A DNA stretch of 64,000 nt from HXMU1428-3 sp965215715 (GCA_965215715.1 OZ244129.1:62001-126000), one strand, 5' to 3'; positions 8,174 through 16,344 are shown, counted from the first letter of the stretch. The notes: generated by a model not told the origin, from the sequence alone. Translations and numbers: made by a program.

Positions 8174-10798
8174 TTAAGAAACCACAATATTTACGATTTT
8201 TCCCGGGACCACAATGATTTTGCGGATTTCTTTGCCCTCAATCGCGCGTTTTACACCGTCTAATTCACAGGCGGCTTTTTCTATATCCTGTTTGGACGTA
8301 TCTGGGCCAAGTGTCAACTGGCTGCGGCGTTTTCCATTCACTTGGACGGCAATTGTGATGGAATCTTCCTCCAAAAGTGACTTATTCACATCAGGCCAGG
8401 GGCTTTGGGCGAGCAAGCTGTCTTGTTCCATAAGTGTCCAGCATTCCTCGGCCAAATGAGGCATCATTGGGCCAAAGGTGTGAATTAAGAACAATGTGGC
8501 CTCTTTTAAAGCAAATCCAATGTGCCCATTAGGGCTTGATTTGGCTGTTTGCAGTCCTGCGTTCAAATGATTGGTGAATTCATAAATATGGGCAACAGCG
8601 CGGTTAAAGCGAAGGTTTTCAATGTCTTTTGAGATTTGATCAAGCGCTTTATGGGCTTGTTTGCGCAAGGTTAAGGCCGCGTCTTCTAGGTTTTCTGGGG
8701 CGCTTGATGGGACATCGCCGCATTGGGGCAAAATGTCTTTTATTTCATTGATTATCCGCCATAGACGCTGGACAAAACGGCCCGCGCCTTCAACGCCGGC
8801 TTCTGTCCAGACCACATCGCGCTCTGGCGGGCTGTCGGAGAGGACAAACCAGCGGGCCGTGTCTGCCCCGTAATGGCTTAATATATCGTCCGGGTCGACA
8901 ACATTGAGTTTGGATTTGGACATTTTCTCAATGGAGCCGATTTTAATCGTTTCGCCGGTTTCAACATGGGTGGCGGTGCGCTGACCATCTTGTTCTTGGA
9001 TGCGCACAAAGGCTGGGGCGATCCATTCACCGTCTTCATCTTTATAGGTTTCATGGTTGACCATGCCTTGGGTGAACAGGCCTTTGAACGGCTCTTTTAA
9101 ATTTAAATGCCCGGTTTTTTGCATGGCGCGAGTGAAAAAGCGCGAATAAAGCAAGTGCAAGATCGCGTGTTCAATGCCGCCAATATATTGATCCACAGGC
9201 AGCCATTCATTGACCGCTTCTGGCTCGGTTGGGCTTTTTGCTTGCGGGGCGCAAAAGCGGGCAAAATACCAAGAGCTGTCGACAAAGGTGTCGAAGGTGT
9301 CGGTTTCGCGGGTGGCCGTTTGCCCGCATTTTGGGCAGTTTGTTTGTTTCCAGGTGGGGTGATGGTCCAGCGGGTTGCCTGGTTTGTCAAAGGTGACATC
9401 TTCGGGCAGGATCACTGGCAGATCTTCTTTGGGTACGGGAACCACGCCGCAGCTTTCGCAATGAATGATCGGGATTGGGCAGCCCCAGTAGCGCTGGCGG
9501 GAAATGCCCCAATCACGCAGGCGATAGTTGGTTTCAATCTTGCCTTTGCCTTTGGCTTCCAATTGTTCAATGATTAGAGCCTTGGCATCTTCTACGCTTT
9601 TGCCGTTGAGAAATTCAGAATTGGCCAGCTTGCCAGGGCCGGTATAGGCTTCATCACCGATTTCAAAGTGGGCTGGGTCTTCATCCTCAGGGACGACGAC
9701 GGGGATGACGTCCAGATTGTATTTGCGGGCAAAGTCCAGGTCGCGCTGGTCATGGGCGGGACAGGCGAAAATGGCACCAGTGCCATAGTCCATCAAAATA
9801 AAGTTGGCGATATAAACCGGGATGGTGTGGCCCTCTTTAAAGGGATGTTTGGCTTTAATCCCGGTATCAATGCCTTTTTTCTCGGCGCGCTCAATGTCTT
9901 CTTCAGAGGTGCCCATGGCGCTGCATTCTTTAATGAAGCTGGCAATGTCTGGATTTGTCTTGGCCAATTGGGCGGCTAATGGATGGCCAGGTGAGAGACC
10001 GCAAAAACTAGCGCCAAAAATGGTGTCTGGCCTTGTGGTGTAAACCTCAAATTGGCTGACCTCTTCTGGTAAGGTTTCCCCTTCAAGGTCAAATTGCATC
10101 AACGCGCCGTGCGATTTGCCAATCCAGTTGGCTTGCATGGTGCGCACTTTTTCTGGCCAGCGGTCCAGTTGGTTGAGATCTTCTAGCAACTCATCGGCGT
10201 AGTCGGTGATGGCAAAGAACCATTGGGTGAGCTCGCGCTGTTCCACCAAGGCACCGGAGCGCCAGCCGCGTCCTTCAATCACTTGTTCGTTGGCAAGCAC
10301 GGTTTGATCAACCGGGTCCCAATTCACGCGGGCAGATTTTCTGTAGACCAGGTCTTGGTCTAAAAAGTCTAAAAACAAAGATTGTTGTTGGTGGTAATAG
10401 TCGACATCGCAGGTGGCAAATTCGCGCGACCAATCAAGGGATAGCCCCATCGATTTGAGCTGGCCTTTCATGACAGCGATGTTGTCATAGGTATAAGTGG
10501 CAGGGTGACCGCCGGTTTTCATGGCAGCGTTTTCCGCTGGCATGCCAAAGGCGTCCCAGCCCATGGGGTGCAAGACGTTAAAGCCTTTGGCGCGTTTATA
10601 GCGGGCAATGACATCGCCCATAGAGTAGTTGCGCACATGGCCCATATGAATGCGGCCAGAGGGATAAGGGAACATTTCTAAGACGTAATATTTTTCAGCC
10701 CCTTTGTCATTATTGTCGGCTTCAAATATTTTTTGTTCGTCCCATTGTTGTTGCCAGTGTGGTTCACGGTCTGGGGCGTTGTAGCGCTCAGCACTCAT
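8174..10798 (-). CDS. leuS: Leucyl-tRNA synthetase
   Basis: Class I synthetase that charges tRNA-Leu. With the chosen start the protein has 874 residues, typical for bacterial LeuRS. The HIGH motif is HMGH at residues 51-54, the CP1 editing domain carries TTRPDTIFG, zinc-type Cys pairs appear in CESCG and CPKCG, and the KMSKS motif is at about residue 625. The open frame could be extended to 10855, but the ATG at 10798 (MSAERYNAPDREP) has AAGGGA eight bases upstream and matches the family N-terminus, so the first 19 residues of the long form are rejected. It heads the leuS-lptE-holA cluster and is divergent from the LexA-boxed VOC gene at 11009. Confidence 0.97.
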   Translation of the reverse strand: MSAERYNAPDREPHWQQQWDEQKIFEADNNDKGAEKYYVLEMFPYPSGRIHMGHVRNYSMGDVIARYKRAKGFNVLHPMGWDAFGMPAENAAMKTGGHPATYTYDNIAVMKGQLKSMGLSLDWSREFATCDVDYYHQQQSLFLDFLDQDLVYRKSARVNWDPVDQTVLANEQVIEGRGWRSGALVEQRELTQWFFAITDYADELLEDLNQLDRWPEKVRTMQANWIGKSHGALMQFDLEGETLPEEVSQFEVYTTRPDTIFGASFCGLSPGHPLAAQLAKTNPDIASFIKECSAMGTSEEDIERAEKKGIDTGIKAKHPFKEGHTIPVYIANFILMDYGTGAIFACPAHDQRDLDFARKYNLDVIPVVVPEDEDPAHFEIGDEAYTGPGKLANSEFLNGKSVEDAKALIIEQLEAKGKGKIETNYRLRDWGISRQRYWGCPIPIIHCESCGVVPVPKEDLPVILPEDVTFDKPGNPLDHHPTWKQTNCPKCGQTATRETDTFDTFVDSSWYFARFCAPQAKSPTEPEAVNEWLPVDQYIGGIEHAILHLLYSRFFTRAMQKTGHLNLKEPFKGLFTQGMVNHETYKDEDGEWIAPAFVRIQEQDGQRTATHVETGETIKIGSIEKMSKSKLNVVDPDDILSHYGADTARWFVLSDSPPERDVVWTEAGVEGAGRFVQRLWRIINEIKDILPQCGDVPSSAPENLEDAALTLRKQAHKALDQISKDIENLRFNRAVAHIYEFTNHLNAGLQTAKSSPNGHIGFALKEATLFLIHTFGPMMPHLAEECWTLMEQDSLLAQSPWPDVNKSLLEEDSITIAVQVNGKRRSQLTLGPDTSKQDIEKAACELDGVKRAIEGKEIRKIIVVPGKIVNIVVS

Positions 10799-10914
10799 AA
10801 TCAGTCCCTTAAAACTCAGGTTTCTCGCTTCATTTAAGGTGTGTTTAACATTCAAGCAGGGGCTGTCAAGTGTGGCTTTTGAAAAGCTATATTTTGAGGG
10901 GGTAAAAAAAATTT

Positions 10915-10929
10915 GTTCTATCTATGTTC
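10915..10929 (+). promoter_or_regulatory. LexA box 1 (GTTC-N7-GTTC)
   Basis: GTTC TATCTAT GTTC matches exactly the direct-repeat operator GTTC-N7-GTTC known for alphaproteobacterial LexA. It lies just upstream of the -35 element (TTGAAC, 10933-10938) of the promoter for the VOC gene at 11009, and between that gene and the divergent leuS. Confidence 0.8.
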
Positions 10930-10932
10930 TTT

Positions 10933-10961
10933 TTGAACGAATCAGTGTATGTTCTTATTAT
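10933..10961 (+). promoter_or_regulatory. Sigma-70 promoter of the VOC gene, overlapped by a LexA box
   Basis: TTGAAC (10933-10938), 17-base spacer, TATTAT (10956-10961). The -10 hexamer lies entirely within the second GTTC-N7-GTTC box, the standard arrangement for LexA repression. The predicted transcript would start near 10968, about 40 bases before the ATG at 11009. Confidence 0.65.
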
Positions 10962-10965
10962 GTTC
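10951..10965 (+). promoter_or_regulatory. LexA box 2 (GTTC-N7-GTTC)
   Basis: GTTC TTATTAT GTTC, a second exact match to the alphaproteobacterial LexA operator, 36 bases downstream of the first (about three and a half helical turns). It covers the -10 hexamer of the VOC gene promoter, so bound LexA would block RNA polymerase. Confidence 0.82.
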
Positions 10966-11008
10966 CTAAGTGAGGGGACGTGTTTTATAGCATTGAGGGA
11001 GTAAAATC

Positions 11009-11431
11009 ATGACTTATTACGACACCACATTTCACAACTCAGAGGTACACGCGGGACGGCCCGTGCCAAATCCGAAGAATGCGACCCCGTTATATTTGGT
11101 TGATGATATGGCCAGCGCTCAGCGGCGTTTTGGCGTGATGGGTTTTGAGGTTACTGCTTGTGAAGAAAAGGGCTGTATTAGCATGAAAGCTGGTGATAGC
11201 CAGGTTTTGCTGATGGATGAGGCCCACGCGCAACGGGCGATGCCGCCTGAGGTGCTTACCTCTTTCAAACATGGCCCGGCGCTTTATGTGTGGGTGGATT
11301 CTATTGATGAGACTAGGGCGCGCATTTCTGACCCGGTGATTGGCGAGATGGTGACTGGTTATGGCACCTGGGAGCTGTTTGTTGAGAGCCGGATTGGGTT
11401 GATCATTTTTGCAGAAAAACTATCGAAATAG
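11009..11431 (+). CDS. VOC-fold (glyoxalase/bleomycin-resistance-like) protein, probably SOS-regulated
   Basis: 140 residues. The pattern ATPLYLVDDMASAQRRFGVMGFEVTACEE, then QVLLMDE, then ALYVWVDSIDETRARI and GTWELFVESRIGLIIFAE is the beta-alpha-beta-beta-beta layout of one vicinal-oxygen-chelate half-dimer fold. Members act as glyoxalases, dioxygenases or antibiotic-binding proteins. The metal-binding residues cannot be assigned with confidence here, so no substrate is proposed. Two LexA boxes flank and cover its promoter, which suggests induction on DNA damage and makes a binding or detoxifying role in damage tolerance plausible. A terminator hairpin overlaps its stop codon. The start is the ATG at 11009, after TTGAGGGAG. 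Confidence 0.82.
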   Translation: MTYYDTTFHNSEVHAGRPVPNPKNATPLYLVDDMASAQRRFGVMGFEVTACEEKGCISMKAGDSQVLLMDEAHAQRAMPPEVLTSFKHGPALYVWVDSIDETRARISDPVIGEMVTGYGTWELFVESRIGLIIFAEKLSK

Positions 11432-11442
11432 TTTTTTGTCTT
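11415..11442 (+). terminator. Intrinsic terminator overlapping the VOC gene stop
   Basis: AAAACTAT (to 11423), a CGAA tetraloop, ATAGTTTT and further T residues (11428-11437) form an eight-base stem running into a T-rich stretch. The TAG stop (11429-11431) lies in the right arm. A class B repeat begins about nine bases further on. Confidence 0.65.
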
Positions 11443-11445
11443 TCT

Positions 11446-11572
11446 TGTCTCACGGGCTATGACTTTTTTAGTGGCGCTTTGGATGCCCACCAGCAACCGC
11501 GCTGAAGCTGCCGCCCTCCGTTGGGCGGTTGCTCAAGTGCCGTCGGCTGTTCGGCCTTACGTTTTTTACTAT
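11446..11572 (+). repeat. Class B dispersed element, copy 1
   Basis: It begins TTGTCTCACGGGCTATGAC, contains the shared core GGCGCTTTGGATGCCCACC / AGCAACCGCGCTGAAGC, then GC-rich inverted segments, and ends CGGCCTTACGTTTTTT. It lies 15 bases after the VOC stop, in the same orientation as that gene. The same start and end sequences recur at 12561, 25794 and (start only) 54585. The GC-rich hairpin plus T-run end resembles a terminator. Confidence 0.8.
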
Positions 11573-11609
11573 GGGTATATGGATGGTTTTTATTACTACT
11601 CTTGCTTAC

Positions 11610-12416
11610 TTAACAATTCGCATATGGGATGCAATCTCTGTCGAGTGAGTAAAATTTCTTTTCATGAGTTATGGGCTGGATTTTTTCCAAAATAATTCCA
11701 TAATAAAATTGACGCAAAAGCTCTGCTTTTTTGCGAATGGCCGGATATTTAACTTCTAACTTGGCGAGCCGAACAGGATCTCCAATCATCAATTCAAAAA
11801 AAGTATTAAAATCTTCTTGAAAGGAAACTGTGCCATAGCCAAACACAAACCCCTGCTTATAGAATTTTTCATGGCCATCAATATCGGTCTCGCCATCAAG
11901 CGCGTTTAATCCAGCATTTTGTTTGATGAAATATACAAACCCGGGAGGGTTAAGGCTCAACCATTGTTTATAAAAACCTTCCCTAAAATAGGTATATAAT
12001 AGCAAGCTGCTTAACTCGTGATGAAAGACAGTTGCATAAAGGTTCATTCCCCCAAGATATCCACGAATGACATAGATAGACCCTGATGAATTATCAAAAG
12101 TTCCAGCTATCTTTTTTTCTCTGAGTTTAAGATGGTCAACAATATAGATTTTTTTGACAAATTTCCGAAGTAAATTTTTGCTGTATTTGCTCATATCAAT
12201 TTCAAGGGCTTTCAGTGATTGCAATCGTAGTATCTTCGAAAGGCTGTGAGATTTTGCCGTCACCTCGCCTTTTAGATCACCATTAAACTGAATGTTATCA
12301 AACTCAATCTCGATACTATAACTTTGTTCAATTGTTTTTTTAAGGTCTTGATAAGCCTGCACTTCAAAGCTTTGCAACCAAAAAAGAGCGGCAAAAAAAA
12401 ATATGATAATGCGCAT
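11610..12416 (-). CDS. Secreted zinc-metallopeptidase-like protein with degenerate HExxH motif
   Basis: 268 residues from the ATG at 12416 (MRIIIFFFAALFWLQSFEVQA, a clear signal peptide), preceded by AGGTG; a longer frame to 12443 is less likely. The centre carries FHHELSSLL (residues 131-139), and later GFVFGYGTVSFQEDFNTFFELM. That pair of motifs resembles the putative zinc-binding metallopeptidases (Peptidase_Mx1 type), whose normal motif is HExxH followed by a GFxSxYA..xxxEDFAE block. Here the second metal-binding His of HExxH is Ser (residue 137), so catalysis is doubtful unless the adjacent His132 substitutes. The gene is AT-rich compared with its neighbours and lies between two class B repeats, which suggests an accessory gene. 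Confidence 0.65.
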   Translation of the reverse strand: MRIIIFFFAALFWLQSFEVQAYQDLKKTIEQSYSIEIEFDNIQFNGDLKGEVTAKSHSLSKILRLQSLKALEIDMSKYSKNLLRKFVKKIYIVDHLKLREKKIAGTFDNSSGSIYVIRGYLGGMNLYATVFHHELSSLLLYTYFREGFYKQWLSLNPPGFVYFIKQNAGLNALDGETDIDGHEKFYKQGFVFGYGTVSFQEDFNTFFELMIGDPVRLAKLEVKYPAIRKKAELLRQFYYGIILEKIQPITHEKKFYSLDRDCIPYANC

Positions 12417-12560
12417 AACAAACACCTGAGATAGCTTAAACATATTTCTTGATAGAATTTATTTCATGATAGGATCAAACTTGATTTTATTCTAAATCAT
12501 TATTCAAATGATCTCATATAAATTGCGATAATAGCTGAGACAGATGCATCTGGAGTTTTT

Positions 12561-12650
12561 TTGTCTCACGGGCTATGACCGCGAAGCGGTCGCCCTGCGA
12601 CGGCGCGGCGCAACGCGCCGACGGCCGTTCGGCCTACGTTTTTTGCTCTC
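12561..12650 (+). repeat. Class B dispersed element, copy 2 (core lost)
   Basis: TTGTCTCACGGGCTATGACC, then a small hairpin GACCGCGAAGCGGTC, then CCTGCGACGGCGCGG, a GGCGCAACGCGCC hairpin, GGCCGTTCGGCC, and the end TACGTTTTTTG. It matches the ends of copies at 11446 and 25794 but lacks the GGCGCTTTGGATGCCCACC core, a 12-base palindromic replacement standing in its place. It lies between the metallopeptidase-like and HNH genes. Confidence 0.8.
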
Positions 12651-12741
12651 GGTGATACGGATGGTATTAAATATAGATAATGATGCTTATTTATAATTGT
12701 GTTGGTGCATAAGAAAATAGTACTTAATTTTAGGGATCGGA

Positions 12742-13494
12742 TTAAAAACCTAGGTGTTTTGCTTCGTCCTCGTGTAAGCCAAATTGAACTTTTCCCATTT
12801 GTTTTCTGTAACACAACCAAATTTCAAAACTTTCTAATCGGCTTAAGTTCATAGAAATAATAAATTGAAGACCATCTGTCATGAAAGCTGTTTGATAAAG
12901 GTAGGGTTTTAAAACAATATTTTTGCTAAGTTGTAATGCTATTCCTCCGATACCATTGATATCGTGGGTATTGTTTGTATCAGATTCATAAAATTGCCAA
13001 GGCGCGAGCCCGATGCGGATTGATATGGGAGCATAATTAATTTTGTGGTATACAAAACGTGATAAACGTCTTGGTATTGGAAATTTATTGTAGTGAATTT
13101 GGCATCCAAGAGCTTTCGCAAAATATCGTAAAAGGTCGAGATAATCCCGACTTTTTGGATTTATAAATTTAGATATATTTATTTGCTTTTTGGGTTGTGA
13201 AAATAGTAATTCCTTTATCTTCTCAGTTTCATTGTTTCTGAATGTATCATAGTTGTAGTCTGATTGTTGTGTTCTTTGGTTATTACAATGAGCGCAAATG
13301 GACCTTTTGAATTTTAGGTAATTAGAATTAATGCCTTGAATTGGAATTCTTTTTCCTGAGGTGACTAAAAATAATTCTGTTGGTCCATAAGAACTTTTTT
13401 TTAAGTCACTTTTTTTTATTTTATGTTCCCCGGTCAAATTTTCTTTGTTTCCGCAAATCCAACAAACCTGATCTGTTTTTTTGACTAAAATCAA
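12742..13494 (-). CDS. HNH-endonuclease-like zinc-finger protein
   Basis: 250 residues. The N-terminus reads CWICGNKENLTGEHKIKKSD, followed about 50 residues later by RSICAHCNNQRTQQSD. Two CxxC pairs surrounding an E-H dipeptide, with a following CxxCN, are the layout of HNH nucleases of the McrA/HNH_5 type. The first catalytic His is in GEH, and the downstream N is in HCNNQ. The C-terminal 150 residues match no family that was recognised. The only plausible start is a TTG at 13494 with no good ribosome-binding site. The gene is clearly more AT-rich than the housekeeping genes around it, and a class B element lies downstream, so horizontal acquisition is likely. The role (restriction, homing or repair) cannot be told from the sequence. 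Confidence 0.65.
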   Translation of the reverse strand: MILVKKTDQVCWICGNKENLTGEHKIKKSDLKKSSYGPTELFLVTSGKRIPIQGINSNYLKFKRSICAHCNNQRTQQSDYNYDTFRNNETEKIKELLFSQPKKQINISKFINPKSRDYLDLLRYFAKALGCQIHYNKFPIPRRLSRFVYHKINYAPISIRIGLAPWQFYESDTNNTHDINGIGGIALQLSKNIVLKPYLYQTAFMTDGLQFIISMNLSRLESFEIWLCYRKQMGKVQFGLHEDEAKHLGF

Positions 13495-13642
13495 TCTGCA
13501 ATTTTCTCTTGTATAAGGCCTCTTTTACAAAACTATTTGAACATTTAGAATTTTAATTATGTTCTGATTCTTTATAAATTCAACCATAGGAAATTGGGAT
13601 AGTGTGTATCACTTGTCATTTGTAGGTCAAAATTTCGAGCAA

Positions 13643-16075
13643 CTAATTCACCCCACTTGTCTTAATCACCTTTTTTCCAAAAGCGTCTGCTCGCAAATCC
13701 TTCAGAAGTGTCTCCAACAAAGGCGCGCCCAATTGTGATGAATGTAGGTTGCGGGCAAAGGCGCGGTTGCGGTTGCCGGTGCCCATGGTGATGACGTATG
13801 AATAGGCTTTCCCATTAGAAAATTGAATGCCGCCTGTCACCCAGATGTCGACCGTGGCGTCTGGGTCATTTGTGACTTGGGTGCCGGTTTTGGCAAAGTG
13901 GAGTTTGACATCGCTTCTGCGCTCTGCACACCAATTGGAAAGTTTCTTTAAGGTGCCATGGCGGGTTTTGCCGTCGTGATAGCATAAGGGGCTTTGCAAA
14001 AATTGTTTTAAGCGGGGGCGGCCATAGGAGCGGATGATTTTGTTGGGCACAAGGTCTGTGTTGGCGGCTAATTGGCTGGTTTTTATGTTTTTCTCATACG
14101 GGTTTTGCAGGCCGGTTTTTTGGAAATGACGGACTGTAAAAGGTAAGGGCACTGGTTTGTGGCCCTGGCCGGTCAGACTTGCCAGAATGATGGTTGAAAG
14201 ATGATGTACTTTGCGCGGGGCTGCTGTGACAAGGCCGCGCACCATGGCGGTTGAGGGCGGTGTTTTGGAGCGCTCATCAGGCGCGTAGGGCATGGTGAAG
14301 CCCAATTGGTCTATGATTTTTTGAGAGCCTCTTTGGCCATAGCGGGCCATGCGCCATTCTAATGGTTTGTTTAATGAGCAAGCAAAGGCAACTTCAGCGC
14401 GGCGCATTTTTTGGATGGTGCCTTTGCGGCGGCACGTGTCTAATCCGGTCTCTGGGGCTTCTTTGTCAAGATAAGGGGAATGCAATGTATCGCGGCCTTG
14501 GTTGGCAAGGGCGATGGCGGCCATCATTTTACCAACGGAGGCGATGGCCCTTATTTCCTTGTCAGGATTGTAGCGGCCATTGTCTTGTGAGCGGGCGTAT
14601 GGGGCACCATAGTAAGCGGCGATATCGTTGGATTCAAAATAGCGAACGATTTCCCCTTTGGTGTTGGCAGCTGCAATGATCACATCAGGGATGGTTTTTG
14701 GTGAGCCTTCAAGCTTTTCCAATTTGGCGATGTTTAAACTGTAGGCCGGGTCCAGTTTGGCTTGGTATTTATTGTCCAGCGCTTCTAATTTTTTCCAAAC
14801 CTTTTTGCGGAAGATGAGGTTTTTGCTGACATCTAGGGACAGTTCAACGCCGCGTACATAATGGCGCCATTCAAAGCCATAGGCTTGTTTCATTTCTTCC
14901 CTGGCGGCATAGCGCGTGGCGGGCACCAAAAGGTTGGCGCGCGCTATGGGGTTGGCGCTGGCAACTTTGACCAGGTGTGGATAATGCTTTTTGATGGTGC
15001 TGGCCAATTTGGGTTGGATTTTAGCATTGGGCGGCCCGTCTGCCAGCAAACTTAAATCTACCAGGACGGATTTTTTTTCCTCATCGCTGTTGAGCAGAGT
15101 TGTGGCGCAACTTTTGGCGCGCACTTCTGCGATATAGCGCCAGCGGTCAAGGCGCACTTGGTTGAGGCGCTCAGAGCCTTCAAGCAAGATAATCGGTTTG
15201 TTAACTGCTGAGGCGAGAATGTATTGCTCTGCCACGCTTAAGTCGCTGGCCGGTTTGCCAAAAACTATACGGGCGGTGACCTCGATGCCTTGCAAATCCT
15301 GGCCACCTGTGCGGTGGGCGAGCCAAAGGTGATTGGCAGACCATTGTTTTAACAATTCCATATTACCGTTTTGGGTCAACTGCCAATAAAAAACCGGGGC
15401 GTGCCACCATTCCAGCGCTTTGCGGCGCAATTTATCAAAAGCGTTTTCAGATGTGCTGGGGGCAGTCGCGTTATAAACGCGGACCAACTGCATGGGGATG
15501 GTGGAGCCGCCGACACCGAATTTTAGTTTTTTGGCAGCAAAGGAACGCTTGACCGTGGAATAGGGGATTTTCAGAACACCGGCTAGGTCAATGCCGAAGG
15601 GGTTTAACAGGCCGCCAAGGTGGCGGTCTTCATGATAGGTCAGGCATTTCCAGAAATGGTCCGGCACTTGCCGTACAGAAATGGATTTATGATCTGGATT
15701 GGCGGTATAGCGCGGATTGTTGATCAGAATGGGGCTGCCGGTGGTGTTTAAATCGCGTTTGGAATCCATCTTGGGATCAAAGGTGCCAATGAAATGGCCC
15801 TTTTTGTTGTAAATGGCGGTGCCCAGCCAACGCTCACTGGCATAGTGGATTTTAGGGCCCATCCAAAAACTGCCGGCCCATCCTCTGATCGGGGCGAAGA
15901 TGTAAACAAGGAAAACAGCAAACAATAAAAAGAAAAAAACAGTGCCGGTGATATAGCGCAAGGGACCAAGATGGGGATTGAAGACCACCATGGAAATAAG
16001 CAAGCGAATTGTGCCTTGCACAAGGCTTAATACCCAGTGAAGGGCGGCCAGACATGTACTGATAAAACTTAACAT
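13643..16075 (-). CDS. Bifunctional class A penicillin-binding protein (PBP1c-like glycosyltransferase/transpeptidase)
   Basis: 810 residues. One membrane helix lies near residues 40-62. The GT51 glycosyltransferase domain shows YHEDRHLGG (the E is the catalytic acid motif EDxxF in degenerate form), GGSTIPMQLVR (usual GGSTITQQ) and RKALEWWHA (usual RKxxE). The transpeptidase domain has SVGK (S-x-x-K, nucleophile Ser), SLN (S-x-N) and KTG in FAKTGTQ. Such proteins polymerise and crosslink peptidoglycan at the outer face of the inner membrane. The substitutions in the GT51 motifs and the WHAPVFYWQL insertion set it apart from the main PBP1a type. A class A repeat lies between it and the upstream moeA gene. 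Confidence 0.85.
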   Translation of the reverse strand: MLSFISTCLAALHWVLSLVQGTIRLLISMVVFNPHLGPLRYITGTVFFFLLFAVFLVYIFAPIRGWAGSFWMGPKIHYASERWLGTAIYNKKGHFIGTFDPKMDSKRDLNTTGSPILINNPRYTANPDHKSISVRQVPDHFWKCLTYHEDRHLGGLLNPFGIDLAGVLKIPYSTVKRSFAAKKLKFGVGGSTIPMQLVRVYNATAPSTSENAFDKLRRKALEWWHAPVFYWQLTQNGNMELLKQWSANHLWLAHRTGGQDLQGIEVTARIVFGKPASDLSVAEQYILASAVNKPIILLEGSERLNQVRLDRWRYIAEVRAKSCATTLLNSDEEKKSVLVDLSLLADGPPNAKIQPKLASTIKKHYPHLVKVASANPIARANLLVPATRYAAREEMKQAYGFEWRHYVRGVELSLDVSKNLIFRKKVWKKLEALDNKYQAKLDPAYSLNIAKLEKLEGSPKTIPDVIIAAANTKGEIVRYFESNDIAAYYGAPYARSQDNGRYNPDKEIRAIASVGKMMAAIALANQGRDTLHSPYLDKEAPETGLDTCRRKGTIQKMRRAEVAFACSLNKPLEWRMARYGQRGSQKIIDQLGFTMPYAPDERSKTPPSTAMVRGLVTAAPRKVHHLSTIILASLTGQGHKPVPLPFTVRHFQKTGLQNPYEKNIKTSQLAANTDLVPNKIIRSYGRPRLKQFLQSPLCYHDGKTRHGTLKKLSNWCAERRSDVKLHFAKTGTQVTNDPDATVDIWVTGGIQFSNGKAYSYVITMGTGNRNRAFARNLHSSQLGAPLLETLLKDLRADAFGKKVIKTSGVN

Positions 16076-16157
16076 TGACCCAACATGGCTTTGTTATTTT
16101 TTAGCTAGCCTTTGTTGCAAGGTTATACGTTCTTTTTATGGCAAGTGGATAATTCAG

Positions 16158-16318
16158 CGCCTAGTCTGTGCCTTAATTTCCATGGTTAGACTTTTGCATT
16201 TTGAAATCGCTTGTCAAGGGTTCTTAAGTGGCGCTTTAGATTGCCCACCAGCAACCGCGCTAAGCGCTCCGCACCCTTGCCATCTCCAAGAAAATCTCAC
16301 CATGGAAATTAAGGCATG
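16158..16318. repeat. Class A inverted-repeat element, copy 1 (right arm eroded)
   Basis: The left arm starts CCTTAATTTCCATGGTTAGA (16171 on) and continues CTTTTGCATTTTGAAATCGC to TTGTCAAGGG. The centre is AAGTGGCGCTTTAGATTGCC / CACCAGCAACCGCGC. The right end is ATCTCACCATGGAAATTAAGG (16294-16314), the complement of the left end. The right arm has lost about ten bases near GCATTTTGAAAT. The outer left flank, read on the minus strand (GGCACAGACTAGGCG), matches the sequence beyond the solo end at 48238. It lies in the 269-base gap between moeA and the penicillin-binding protein gene. Confidence 0.85.
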
Positions 16319-16344
16319 CACCAAGTCTCAGGGTTAAACTAGGA

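Noticed and set aside
9107..9577. 156-codon plus-strand frame within leuS
   Set aside because: It is an antisense shadow of the clearly coding leuS frame and has no independent support.
11459..11695. Open frame of 78 codons on the plus strand after the VOC gene
   Set aside because: Most of it is the class B repeat read as protein, it has no ribosome-binding site, and its end overlaps the metallopeptidase-like gene.
16158..16318. Class A repeats as simple Rho-independent terminators
   Set aside because: They form hairpins but have no T-run after the stem and recur with conserved ends, so a dispersed element fits better.
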